From Toxonevra muliebris (Eukaryota > Arthropoda > Insecta > Diptera > Pallopteridae), in NCBI GenBank assembly GCA_963691655.1, contig CAVNUY010000007.1:186001-250000 (forward strand): 64,000 nucleotides of DNA, given 5' to 3'. Numbering within the stretch: position 1 is the stretch's first letter; the number at the start of each line of letters is the position of its first letter. Both the position numbers and the translations under genes were made by a program. Positions 42,641 through 54,600 of the stretch are shown here, in pieces. Below the pieces are notes generated by a model. That model made no database searches and was not told the DNA's origin. It saw only the letters and a program-made list of their open reading frames with translations.

Positions 42641-44254
42641 AAAAGAAATAAACTTTATGTGTTCCCTAAATACGTGTTATTAGAATCGTAAAAAATAAAT
42701 ACTTTTCGTCCGTACTATCGCCTATAACTCTATTATTTCTTTACAGATTATCATAATTTAATGCTTTTGCATGCAACAACCCTATGGATTCAGAAACAAT
42801 AATATTTTAAATGTCTGATATCAAAGCGCTAAGTTTTAATCATTTGAATCATGCAAAGTTAGAAAATTGGAAAATTGGTGCATTCTACTTGGCCTGGAAA
42901 TAACGACAAATTTGGCCAAACTAACCATATAGGCCGGTGCTCTTGAATATTTGAATTTTTTTCCATTGCAGCATAGTGTTTTGTATAAGTTGCTATAAAC
43001 ATTTGTCCGTTGATTGGCCAACTACTAAATAGGGAAGACATAACACCGAAAAATTAAATGAGTAAGACTTTTGAATTTATTAGCAATCGAATTAAAACTG
43101 ATATACGCAATTGGAATAGATTATAATCTTTTGAATACAGCTTCCATAACACAGCTTCAAAAAAAGTTTGTGTATACTTTTAATGTAAATGTGCAGATTT
43201 TATGCCTTTTCTTATATTTAATTACCATTTTACAGTTAGATTTATACTAATATTAATATTTTGTAAAACATAAATTATTTTATTTTCTTTTTTATGTCTA
43301 TGAACTATTTTTTAAATACAATTTTGCAACATTTAGTTTAAGTTCTCATATTTGTTTCTATGTTTAAAATGTAAATATATGTATACATATTATTTTTGTT
43401 TGTTTTTTTTTTTAACTTTTACTTACATTTAAGCTTCTTATTTTATAAAATATTAAATTTCAAGTTTACAAACTTATGCGTAATTATATTCCATGTTCTT
43501 GATGTATTTTCTTATTACTTTTAACATTACGAGTACATATGAAACATTTCTGCTAAAATAAGTCTTTTACCCAATTTTTTCGTCTATTAATTGCAGTATA
43601 ATACTATACTATATGCCGAGAAAATCGAACAAAAATTTCTATAAAGTGACTTTCTTTTGGTCAGAATGTCCCATGGGTGTATTGGTTGATGTAACCTGTT
43701 TGAATTAAATTTATAGTGTGTTTTGTAATACTTATACGTACCATATAGTACATTTATATATTACTTTTGTTTTTAATGTAAATATCTTAAACATTAACAA
43801 CCTTACTAATAAACAGCAGCAACTAATGTTTCTGAATTGAAGATATGACATGCGCCAAAATGAGGAACTCATTAATGTGATAACTCACTTTTTAGTGATA
43901 TTTTCACCTTTAGCTACAATATGTATTTCCTCTAAACATTTGGCAGTGCATTCTTCACTTTTCCAGATGTTAAGGAAATAATCAATGGATATAGTGTCGG
44001 GTGAAATGCGTGTATACATAGAGATGGGTGCGTGAGTACTTTTTGACTCACACTCAGGCATGCTCACGGCTTTTAAAATACTGCCCTCGCATGTGCACGC
44101 ACACTGGCATTTTCCAAAAAAATACAAAGTACGAAGTATTATTAAATGACAAAGCAGATGTAATCTACTGGACGATGGACACAATCTTAGAACATATACT
44201 AACTGCGGTTCCGATGAATTAAAATTTTATTTAACATAGTTTTGTATAGTGGCT
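42641..44254. other. No gene seen
   Basis: AT-rich sequence with only short, motif-free frames. Confidence 0.4.
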
Positions 44255-44388
44255 TATATCAATTTAGGCACGCCAATTCCCCACTGTGTCCAAATTGTAG
44301 AAAAGCTTTAAAGAATATAGAACATATTTTCCATCTGTGTCCTAGTTTCCAAGTTTTACATGATAAAAAGAGCAGACAAATTGATTAA
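44255..44388 (+). pseudogene. LINE C-terminal zinc-finger remnant
   Basis: The frame reads CPNCRKALKNIEHIFHLCPSF and ends at TAA 44386-44388. The spacing C-x2-C ... H-x3-4-C is the C-terminal zinc-finger motif after the RT of several LINE clades. Nothing else of the element is recognisable upstream. Confidence 0.55.
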
Positions 44389-44740
44389 ACATTAGCGTCA
44401 AATGAAATCATTGCTCTAATGATCTTGCCGGTCAGAAATTATTTCATTAGAAATTGACTTCGCTCCGTAGTAAATGTTAAAATCGGGGAAACAGTTTTTG
44501 AAATACCTTTTGCTTAAATTTATTTATTAATAAGGCTATTATTATTACAATTTTTTTTGTTCTATTTTGTTTTTACTTTGTGTTTTTACGTATGGTTATG
44601 AAAGTGAAAAATTTTAAAATTTAAATTTTATTTAATTTGAATTTTTCTCTTTTAGTAAAATCTTGATTAGTTTTCTATTTTACTTGTTTTTATTTATTAT
44701 TATTGTTGTTTGCTTTAATTGTTATATTATTTAAGTGGGT

Positions 44741-45378
44741 TCACCGAAAGTTTTTATTTATATTGCTAACTTTTTTAAGTGTTTTTCTATTACTTACTGG
44801 CATATAGGACGACTTTATTGACTCAAAAACACTATCATTCGTGGTTGAAGATAATGATAATAATGATTTTGATGAAATAGGTGACAGTGGAAGTGTTTTT
44901 GCCGTGAATAAAGTTCTTAATGATAATAATAATAAATACAACATTGAAAAACTTAAAGTATATATAAAGAGATAATACATTATAATAATTAATGTTACTA
45001 AAGATGTTAGCAATATTACAGGGTTTATTTGTAAAATCAAATGCTTAAATTTTTCATGAAAAAATTTTAAATTCCCAATAAATATTGTATTTTTAATACT
45101 TCTGCTGCTGCAAATGTTGCTGCTGCTGCTGCTATTATTACTATAACTACTCCTACATTCAATGTCACTAATACTACCACCATTAATATCATACGTATCT
45201 GCCGTCACTGTAAATGTTGTTTTTGTAATAATTGATTTTACAGTTAATAGTAGTGACTGTATACTAGCTGATAATTGCTTGTTCCATCTGCAATTTGCAT
45301 GTATTGATGATGCTGCACTATTATAGGTTAATTCTTCATTTTTAACAACCTCATTCGGATGTTTATCGTAATGATCAT
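44741..45378 (-). CDS. Possible host terminal exon, membrane protein of unknown function
   Basis: An open minus-strand frame of about 210 codons begins right after a good 3' splice site (a pyrimidine tract ending CACTTTATAG, exon from 45378) and ends at the stop at 44741. It contains a low-complexity S/N run encoded by a GCT/GTT-type repeat. A strongly hydrophobic segment follows (NPVILLTSLVTLIIIMYYLF and SMLYLLLLSL), probably two membrane helices, and a serine-rich basic tail. No family was recognised. The codon-level openness and splice acceptor suggest a real exon, but no upstream exon was identified. Confidence 0.4.
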
Positions 45379-46071
45379 CTATAAAGTGAAAAAGAGAGAA
45401 AGAAATGAAAGAAAAAGTATAAAATATATTGCGAAATATTTTTCAATTAAATTCAATATTTTTATTGTTACAACAAATTTCAATACTATTAAATGTTCAA
45501 GCCCACTAAAAAACAAATTCACATGCTGCCTTATTCACATGCTGCCTTATGATCTAATTATGGAAACTTAACGTAACATGAGAGCATATAACAAAATTTT
45601 TTGCTGATTATAAAATATTGGAGGAAGATTTGCTATTGGATTTGAGTTTTTTCGCATTGTTTATCAAAATTGAAGTAAATAGATTTCTATGTTACGTTAA
45701 GTTACTTTACGTTTTTATAATCTGATACACACAAAGTACAAATAAACAGAATTCTATGTGTCAAAGCGTTTTTTCTCAAAATTGTACATACCCACAAGCA
45801 TTTTTGTTTGAGATCGACTGGAGATGAAGTTAATAGCAAATACCTTTCTCAAATCTCCAACGTTAATTCTGAACAGCACATCCATTGGAGTACAGTGGAC
45901 TCTCGGAATTCTTAAGTTCGGAAATCTTAATTGTCCAGAAAACTTAAGCAATTTTTGATTTGTATGTAACTTCCTAAAATCTTCACTTTCTAAGTAAGCT
46001 GGGAACTAATTTTTGTTCGATTATTCTTCTCGCTTTTAGTGCTTTTACCTAATAAAATGCTATTATGTATA
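45379..46071. other. Repeat debris
   Basis: Bases about 45787-45895 are a diverged copy of part of the 1.5-kb tandem unit (CAAATCTCCAACGTTAATTCT). CAGTGGACTCTCGGAATTC near 45892 resembles a pogo/Tigger-type terminus. No gene seen. Confidence 0.5.
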
Positions 46072-46275
46072 CGGTGTCACCGTAGCCTAGTGGTTAATGT
46101 GTTGGAATGCTACGCAGAGGTGCCCGGGTTCATATCTTGGCACCCTCAAAAAATCAAAATAGAAAATAAAAATTTTTCTACACGGCACCACTTCTTGGCT
46201 GGCAATGGCTAACCTCCGAGAGTAAAAAAAAATCTATGAAAAGCTTTTCACTTCGCCGTTCGTTTTTTACAAAAA
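46072..46275 (+). mobile_element. tRNA-derived SINE, copy 2 (different head)
   Basis: The head has A-box TAGCCTAGTGG at 46083-46093 and B-box-like GGGTTCATATC at 46126-46136. The body has CTTGGCTGGCAATGGCTAACC and CTTCGCCGTTCG, aligning with the body of the SINE at 37431. The head sequences differ, so the two seem to share a body but derive from different tRNA heads or have diverged strongly. Confidence 0.65.
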
Positions 46276-46433
46276 TAGCAAAACTAGGTGACAAGTCCGC
46301 TGTTATCTGTCATTTCCAATTGTTCATAAATTTTTAAAGTAAAAGAACAAAATATATAAACACAAAAAGCACGTCTACAGTCGTCTTCCTTCTAAAACTT
46401 AATGTCTACGTGCTTAATTTTTTTAATTAAAAT

Positions 46434-47068
46434 CATCTAGTTTTTCAGTCAATTTTGATTGAAGTTTAAACTCAGTTTAAATGACCAATATTGGACGTTT
46501 AAACTTCGTTTAAATTGCCATATGATTTTGGCAGCTGCTTCTATCAATTAAAATAAAAGTGTATGTGAATCTAAAAAAAGAAGCAAAATAAATATTTCTG
46601 GTGAAGAGGACGTGAGTGATGCTAAAATGTACGAAATTTTTATCGTTACAGTTTTAAGACTTCGAACAATAAGATCGCGGCTGAACCATTTTCATATATT
46701 TGGAGAGAAAGGTTTTTATGAACGATTTCGTCTTACAAAGTCTTTTGCGCATATCGTCCTGGAGCTTATTGGCCCGCATATAGGCAATCCAAGAAATTGG
46801 TGAGACATTGCATGTGCGAAAAAGTGTACCATGCTTTCGATTTTTCTTCCGCGCTGTCCGTTTGCTTGCAGTCTACTATTTTGTGCTTCTCTATAACTTC
46901 TAGTAGGAAAGGAATCTCCGGTGTTGCCATAAACAAAAAGCAATTGCTAAGTTAAATTTAAACTCACATTGAAAAACTGCTTCTATAGTTAAACGTAGAT
47001 CAGAATTAAGCGACGTTTAAGCAAACTTAGTTTAAACCGAGTTTAAACTCGCACTGAAAAACTGGCCC
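46434..47068 (+). mobile_element. PIF/Harbinger element remnant
   Basis: The right end GAGTTTAAACTCGCACTG-AAAAACTGGCCC is followed by TAA. The left end AGTTTTTCAGTC with GTTTAAACTCAGTTTAAA is its inverted partner, with the outermost bases eroded. GGGCCAGTTTTTCAG-type termini and a 3-bp TAA/TTA target are typical of Harbinger. A transposase fragment lies inside. Confidence 0.7.
46604..46803 (+). pseudogene. Harbinger transposase N-terminal fragment
   Basis: The frame reads FHIFGEKGFYERFRLTKSFAHIVLELIGPHIGNPRN, resembling the region before the DDE_Tnp_4 nuclease in Harbinger transposases (F..RFR..K..V..L...I.P.I..P). It ends at a stop; the nuclease domain is absent. It lies between Harbinger-type termini, which supports the call. 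Confidence 0.6.
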
Positions 47069-47384
47069 TAAGTCTTTGATTAATCTAAGACAAAGTTTCA
47101 ATTCGTAGAAGAATATACTACTTACAAAAAACAAATTTTCATATTAGGCCTATTTTATTAAGTTTTATTGAAAAAAAGAAGAAATTTACCATTTTTTAAT
47201 TTTAAAAAGCAAATTGAAGTAAAAAAATTTAATTTTCAAATTAAATCAATTGTTGATAGGAGGATAAAAACTACAAAAAGATCAAATTTAAGCAGTGATG
47301 CGTTTTTATTGGCAAGGGGTGTACATTATTTTTGTTTTATTATTTATTTCTTTATTATATTGAGTTGTCCTATTGATGAAATAT

Positions 47385-47440
47385 TTCTGGGCTCGAACCT
47401 GTGGCTGAAACGCATCGTGACTGTCTAACTGAGCCATTTG
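47385..47440 (-). other. tRNA-like A/B-box module on the minus strand
   Basis: Minus-strand A-box TGGCTCAGTTAGA (47436-47424) and B-box GGTTCGAGCCC (47399-47389) are separated by a tRNA-like distance. No full cloverleaf or CCA-side acceptor stem was found. It is probably a tRNA-derived SINE head or tRNA pseudogene. Confidence 0.5.
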
Positions 47441-47616
47441 TTTCTTTTACTTTTGCAATGTTTGCTGCACTAGTTACTATATTACTGCTTTTTTGCTACT
47501 TCTTTATCTGCTATTCTTGTTCTAGTTTTGGCGAAGCCTCGAATTGAAGATGAAGCAAATTGTGCACACTTACTGTACTGAAAAAGGAGTTTTTTACAGA
47601 TAGCAGGCTAAATGGT

Positions 47617-48364
47617 ACAAGGTCAGTGCAAATGGTGTCAAAAATATTATAATCAAGTTTGGAGATATCTGTTCTCTTAAAGATTGGCCGAAAAGTGAAC
47701 GAAAAAATGTCCAAAAGATCCGAAATTTGAAGCAAAGTAATGGCTTTAATAAACAAAACCAAATCAATGTCAGTGCGAGACTTGGCAAAAAAAAAGCTAT
47801 AGCCAGTACTTCTATGGACTCAAGAACATTACCAGAGCTCCAATTGTACACAAAACACAAAGTCAACAAGTCAGTGTGGATAATTAGAGTGGAAAAATTA
47901 GACGAGAGAGTTCTCGTCTGGCAGTCTATTTGCTCTTACGGTTTTCAGACCATCCCGTTTCTTACAAAGGTCACTAATATATGCAGAAATTTTCAAGAAA
48001 GACTGCATAAAGCGTCGTCATATAATTTTTCACAAAAAACACAATGTGTCAACAATATTTTGGCCCGGTTTAGCTACGGCACACTTTGCCCGCTCGACGC
48101 TGGATTTTTTAGAAACAAACAACGTCAATTATGTTTCAAAAAAGGAGAACACACCAAAGTCTCTAGTATTTCGCACAATAGAGAGGTATTGGGCTATTGT
48201 CAAGCGGAACTTGTAGAAGGGTAGTCAAGTTGTAGGTGACGTCGAAGAATTGAAAAATAACTTTCTTAAGGCAGGCAGCGTCGTTACAGAACAAGGTGTG
48301 CAGAGTTTTATGAAAGGGATAAAAAAAATTCGGCGTAAATTAACGGAATCATTTTTTTTATAAG
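47617..48364 (+). pseudogene. Tc1/mariner superfamily (DD37-type) transposase remnant
   Basis: Parts appear in family order but in several frames: an HTH-like ALINKTKSMSVRDLAKK near 47740, then VLVWQSICSYGFQT near 47920, FWPGLATAHFARSTLDFLE near 48060, and IERYWAIVKRNL near 48185 before a C-terminal helix-rich tail. The motifs resemble the DD37 branch rather than classic mariner. The second catalytic aspartate is G in FWPGLA, and a TAG follows KRNL. Multiple stops and frameshifts show an old, dead copy. Confidence 0.7.
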
Positions 48365-48656
48365 TCTTAATGGAAAACACAGTGTTACAAAATACCTAGG
48401 AAGTGATACTATTTTTCTTGTAGGTCTTGTCGAGTAAAACAAGAGCCTGTATGTGAAATTTTCCAAACACCCCCAAAATCTTGATTTACCGTTAAAAACC
48501 GGTTTTGCGTACCTTTGCGCACTTATAAGCCTGTAACTTAGTGGATTATCAACTAGAAAACAAAAACTTAGACCTTTCGAATAGTGTATATTTTATTTAA
48601 GAAAACTTGAGAAACTTTTATTTGTCCAGCAAACACAATTTTTTTCACTTTTTTCG
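48365..48656. other. No gene seen
   Basis: Flank of the DD37-type remnant, with no recognisable motif. Confidence 0.4.
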
Positions 48657-48935
48657 CCTTTTCTCAACTTTGGCGATGTTTCTACACACTATTTTATAAA
48701 GAAACCATACTAATTGTGAATAGACTAGGTTATAGTATGTACGTTATATATTCTTTTCAGAAATCGAAGTTAAATATGACTTCGATACATATTTCTTTTT
48801 TCTCCTTTTCTCAACTTTGGCGATGTTTCTACACACTATTTTATAAAGAAACCATACTAATTGTGAATAGACTAGGTTATAGTATGTACGTTATATATTC
48901 TTTTCAGAAATCGAAGTTAAATATGACTTCGATAC
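48657..48935 (+). repeat. 147-bp tandem duplication
   Basis: CCTTTTCTCAACTTTGGCG at 48657 recurs at 48804. The units match through GACTTCGATAC. The second unit is ~15 bases shorter at its end. Confidence 0.9.
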
Positions 48936-49370
48936 AACGTACGCAAAAAACATGATTACCATTTTTGGGTTAAATGGTTTTCAAGTTATTTGGCATTTAG
49001 CATTTTTTTTATATGGGGGATGCCACGCCTAATCAAACAATTAAATGGCCATCCCTTTCGTATTTTACAATATAGCAAAACTACCATAATGGAACAGTCA
49101 TTGTATTTTTGAAAAATTTTATCACAGATTTATGGTCAGCAACATGAGAAATTCTGAATACGGAATTTTGTGATGATCGGGTAAGTTTTCAGAAAAATTA
49201 ACCTTATTGGATCCGCCATTTTGTTTTTAAAGTTTTTAGTTACAGACTCGTGATCACCAATGTGAAAAGCCCCTATAAACAAAATTTCAAATATGTAAAA
49301 CAACACATATTTTTTCCATCTTTTGAATTGTAATGACTTTAGTGACCCATATACGTACATGGTTTTATTT

Positions 49371-50430
49371 ACTTCGTTTGTTAGATCAAAGTTGGAATAT
49401 GCTGCCTTTATTTGAAGTCCCTATTACTCTATTCATTATAATCAAATTTGCTTTGAAAAGCCTTTATTGATTAATCTTCAACTATTATATAATAGAAGAT
49501 TGATTCAGTCCGCTATGTTTATTTATGATATTATATGTGGTAATGTGGATTGCCCAGTGTTATTAGTGTTCATCGCTTTTAATGTCCCAGCAAAAATCTT
49601 CGATACAAAAATTTTATTGCCATAAAATTGCATAATTTTAATTTTGCCTTAAGGATGTAGCTTGGTGTTCGAATTTCAAAACCGCGATTTTTTTTTATTA
49701 TGTATTTCGAAAGTACAATAAATTGAAAGTATACTGTAAAAATTGAATTCATACCAAAATTCAAAATATTAAAGAAGTTATAGCGCATAGACGAGAGCGC
49801 CTGTTGGGTAAACTGTATGTGTTGTAAAAACTTTAAAAGTGTTTTTCTCGAAACAAGGTTTTTTGATCGGCCCGAGGGTTTGAAGAAATTCTAAAAAGCT
49901 GATTGGGCTGAAATTTTAGCAGGTTATTCTACACACCAATGGCTCTCGCAGGTAGTAGAATTGTTTATTTCTAATCATTATTTCTTATTTTTTATCCCGA
50001 TTTTCAACAAAAAAAAAGCTCGATTTTTTAAATTTTTTTTTTACAAGTCTGCCATTTTTTTATTTTTTTATAAAAATGTTTAAATCTACTACCTACCAGA
50101 ATGACAAGCATACAAAACAGTATTCCATTTAAATTTTTTGTAACACATGACTTCAAGTGCCGCAATCACTCGAGCCAGCGACACACCTTTTTTCAGGTGT
50201 CCATTTTGGGCGTAAAAAACACTAATAAAATATCGTAAAATAAACTCCAAACATTTTTTTTTTGTACAGTTAATTAAATGATTGTATTTATTTTGTTATA
50301 ATAAAAAATTCCCGAAAAAACCTTGAAAATTAGGCCAGAACACCAGACTACATCCTTAAATGAGCCCATTTACAGAGCTTTAATTGAATTAAATAAGATA
50401 AATGAAACCTATACCAAATAATATATAATA
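49371..50430 (+). pseudogene. LINE RT C-terminal remnant split by a MITE
   Basis: SFVRSKLEYAAFI, SPYYSIH and LINLQLLYNRRLIQSAMFIYD, with IDCP-like wording, match the region downstream of the RT core in Jockey-type LINEs. The coding sequence resumes after the MITE with NEPIYRALIELNKINETY at 50360 onward. Removing 49653-50355 and one TTAA rejoins it. No RT core is left. Confidence 0.65.
49653..50355. mobile_element. 703-bp piggyBac-like MITE with TTAA target duplication
   Basis: The left end GGATGTAGCTTGGTGTTC and right end GAACACCAGACTACATCC are inverted, with TTAA immediately outside both (49649-49652 and 50356-50359). No transposase is encoded. The TTAA duplication and insertion into a LINE frame identify it as a piggyBac-type non-autonomous element. 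Confidence 0.85.
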
Positions 50431-51686
50431 CATAGAAGGCGCATCACGTACAATGAGTTGAAATTTGTTTCTTTTTGCTGTAGTCTTTGTTTAATGAGAG
50501 GGAGAAGTTTTGTGTTTTCGTTTTTTCATGTTTTTTTTTTATGCTTGCAATATGAGCTGGTATTTCATTACTTAGCAGTATTTATGTATGTCACAGATTA
50601 TAAAATTGAAATCCCCAATTGTGACGCGAAAAATAGGAATTTTTCAAGAAGTTTTTTATAAAAACTATTTATTATCTAAAAGTACATGTACTGAACTTAA
50701 CTTTAACAAATTTCTTTCGGAAACATTTGAATAGAAATTGGCCTTTCTGGAAAACATGTTTCGCGGTGATCAATATTTTGCAAATCTAGATCATTTGAAA
50801 TCCAAAAATGAAATGGATTTACTTTTATTACAAGATTATCTAGTGATTGATCAAAGGATTTGAAAAAATATACATAGTTAATAAAATTGCCTACTGTCAA
50901 CAGTTCGATTTTCACTAAAAAATGCTGATTTTTCAGTTGTAAAGAAATGGTTTTGCATAAAAAAAATTCCTTCGATTAATCTCCAGATTATTATGTATTG
51001 AAAAAGCATATTAAAAAAGATAATTGATTTAGAAGTTGTTGAATAAGCGTGGTCAACGACTTCAATAACCCCATTTTGAGAAGAACGTGTTTAACCCATA
51101 TCGTTCCGGTACTAGATACCATGATCTAATTTGGAAAATTTTCAAATGCAATTTTCATAAGTCTTCAATAAGAAATTTTAGTACTTAAAAAAAATTTCTG
51201 AATTTTAGAGGCTATAGTAGTTTTGGGCTTACTCCAAGAAAATAAGGTGACCAGGTGTAAAAAAACAAATAAGAATATTTCTACGCTACACCATGAACAA
51301 ATAGTTTTCCTTGGGATCAAATATATTTAACACATTATTTTAGAAGTTATTACAAGTTAAAAACAAAAAAAATGCATTTTTGTTTAATTCCGGCTATTTT
51401 CCCAGACATTTTTTTTCAGCTGTAGCCTCTGGAAATATATAAGGACCACTGAAGTTGTAATTTTCACATCAAGTTTGTTATTTTATCTAGGCGAATTGGT
51501 TATTTCAATGCAAAATAATTAATTTTTCTATTTTTTGTTGATTTTCAAAGCCACCTTCCAAAATAGGACATTTTGATGTCTCTTTCGCCGGTTTCATGAT
51601 CAACCGTTTACAAGAAATAAATTTGTTAGGAAAACCATTTGAAAAACTTTAATTGTTAATAACTTGATCATTTTTTTCGATTAAAT
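50431..51686. other. No gene seen
   Basis: AT-rich sequence with no recognisable motif. Confidence 0.4.
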
Positions 51687-54600
51687 TTGGTGACTATAAT
51701 TTGCTACTAAACAATAAAAGATGTTTATTCTGATGAAAAATTATTATTTTAGTTTTTTCATCTAAAATAGTTTGAGTAATCAGCGACTTATAGTAAAATT
51801 GTCTGCAGAAAATTTTTATGAAAAATCTCCCTCCCCTTACAAGTCAAGTATGCATTTTGTTTTACAAGAATCAGTATTTTTATTCTTTTAGAAAAGAGTT
51901 AAAATGTTACAAAGAAATGCATGCCTGAAGCATGTTAACTATATATTTCAGTATAAAAAAATCACAATTTCAAAAATTTTGATCGTAAAATATTTATCCA
52001 AACGAGTTTTTCTAACCGAAAATATATTTTACGTAGCAAAATAGAGAATTATATAGTTTTAAAGTTTATTTGGTTAATTTATTACAACTAAAAAAAATAA
52101 AATTTCATACTTGGTGGTTTTAAAGGATGCCTATTTTATTTCTGAGGCCAGGTTTGATTTTGTACACTTAAAAAGGATAAAAAAGGGTTGGTGGTGGTTA
52201 TTAATCAGAATTTGGAAGCAATTAATTCTGTCAATTGAGAAATGAGCATTGAGCTCTGAGTTTAGCCGCCATATTGAATTTTCTAAAAGGCTAGGTAGCT
52301 TTCGAAAGTACACTTAAAAAAAATGTTGGGCTACTAAGCACGTATGGGTGTCCTCGTTGACGTGACACCCCTACAAACATTTGGGTTTGAGATCAACTTG
52401 AGGAGAAGTAGATATCAAATACTTTTTCAAATCTCCAACGTTAATTCTCAATAGCACCTCCATTGGAGACTATAGCATTCTCAACAAAAAGGACATTTTT
52501 GATATGGTAATAATTATAGTTATCAACTTGAGAAAATTGTAGTTCTCAACTTGAGCTTTAACGTAATTCTCCAATTGGTTTCAAAGGAAATATACAGTAT
52601 TGCCACAAACAATAATTATTTCTATTTAATTGAAACACGAAAAATAAAAGGAAATTTTAAAAGACTTTTTTTTCTTCGATTTTTAACTTCAAAAGCAACT
52701 TAAAATTTTAACAACTCCATCTTACAAATTTTCCGCTATAAATTCCTTTTCTGAATTATCTTCCATATCGTCATTTTCTTCCTCGCTCATGTCAATATCA
52801 ATTAGGAGTAAACAATTTTGGTTGGTAGTTGAAGTGGAAGGCTCTAACATCAAAGTTTCGACAGCTTTGAGCGCTCCGACAATTAGTCCACTTCCTGCCT
52901 TATTTCACATTTTAATTTTTTACTTTTATGCATTATTCTTAGTTTTAAAATTAAAGTTTTTCGCAAAAATTATTTTCACTTAATTTTCTTCCTTTTTTCA
53001 CTTCACTTTTGTCGAAAAACATGTTATTCACAATCACTGCCAGATACATATTTTTTGTAAATCCAATAGCAGTGGTCCCATAATAAAAAATATAAATATT
53101 TTCTCAAATATATTTCAACTCATTCTCAACTTGAAAGCGAATGTTGAGAAAAATATTTGATATTGTTTGGAGATATCATTGTTTGATATTGATTTGATAT
53201 TGATATTGGTGACTATAATTTGCTACTAAACAATAAAAGATGTTTATTCTGATGAAAAATTATTATTTTAGTTTTTTCATCTAAAATAGTTTGAGTAATC
53301 AGCGACTTATAGTAAAATTGTCTGCAGAAAATTTTTATGAAAAATCTCCCTCCCCTTACAAGTCAAGTATGCATTTTGTTTTACAAGAATCAGTATTTTT
53401 ATTCTTTTAGAAAAGAGTTAAAATGTTACAAAGAAATGCATGCCTGAAGCATGTTAACTATATATTTCAGTATAAAAAAATCACAATTTCAAAAATTTTG
53501 ATCGTAAAATATTTATCCAAACGAGTTTTTCTAACCGAAAATATATTTTACGTAGCAAAATAGAGAATTATATAGTTTTAAAGTTTATTTGGTTAATTTA
53601 TTACAACTAAAAAAAATAAAATTTCATACTTGGTGGTTTTAAAGGATGCCTATTTTATTTCTGAGGCCAGGTTTGATTTTGTACACTTAAAAAGGATAAA
53701 AAAGGATTGGTGGTGGTTATTAATCAGAATTTGGAAGCAATTAATTCTGTCAATTGAGAAATGAGCATTGAGCTCTGAGTTTAGCCGCCATATTGAATTT
53801 TCTAAAAGGCTAGGTAGCTTTCGAAAGTACACTTAAAAAAAATGTTGGGCTACTAAGCACGTATGGGTGTCCTCGTTGACGTGACACCCCTACAAACATT
53901 TGGGTTTGAAGTAGATATCAAATACTTTTTCAAATCTCCAACGTTAATTCTCAATAGCACCTCCATTGGAGACTATAGCATTCTCAACAAAAAGGACATT
54001 TTTGATATGGTAATAATTATAGTTATCAACTTGAGAAAATTGTAGTTCTCAACTTGAGCTTTAACGTAATTCTCCAATTGGTTTCAAAGGAAATATACAG
54101 TATTGCCACAAACAATAATTATTTCTATTTAATTGAAACACGAAAAATAAAAGGAAATTTTAAAAGACTTTTTTTTCTTCGATTTTTAACTTCAAAAGCA
54201 ACTTAAAATTTTAACAACTCCATCTTACAAATTTTCCGCTATAAATTCCTTTTCTGAATTATCTTCCATATCGTCATTTTCTTCCTCGCTCATGTCAATA
54301 TCAATTAGGAGTAAACAATTTTGGTTGGTAGTTGAAGTGGAAGGCTCTAACATCAAAGTTTCGACAGCTTTGAGCGCTCCGACAATTAGTCCACTTCCTG
54401 CCTTATTTCACATTTTAATTTTTTACTTTTATGCATTATTCTTAGTTTTAAAATTAAAGTTTTTCGCAAAAATTATTTTCACTTAATTTTCTTCCTTTTT
54501 TCACTTCACTTTTGTCGAAAAACATGTTATTCACAATCACTGCCAGATACATATTTTTTGTAAATCCAATAGCAGTGGTCCCATAATAAAAAATATAAAT

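Noticed and set aside
45105..45145. GCT/GCA trinucleotide repeat as a standalone microsatellite
   Set aside because: It is short, impure and lies within the candidate exon, where it encodes an S/N run.
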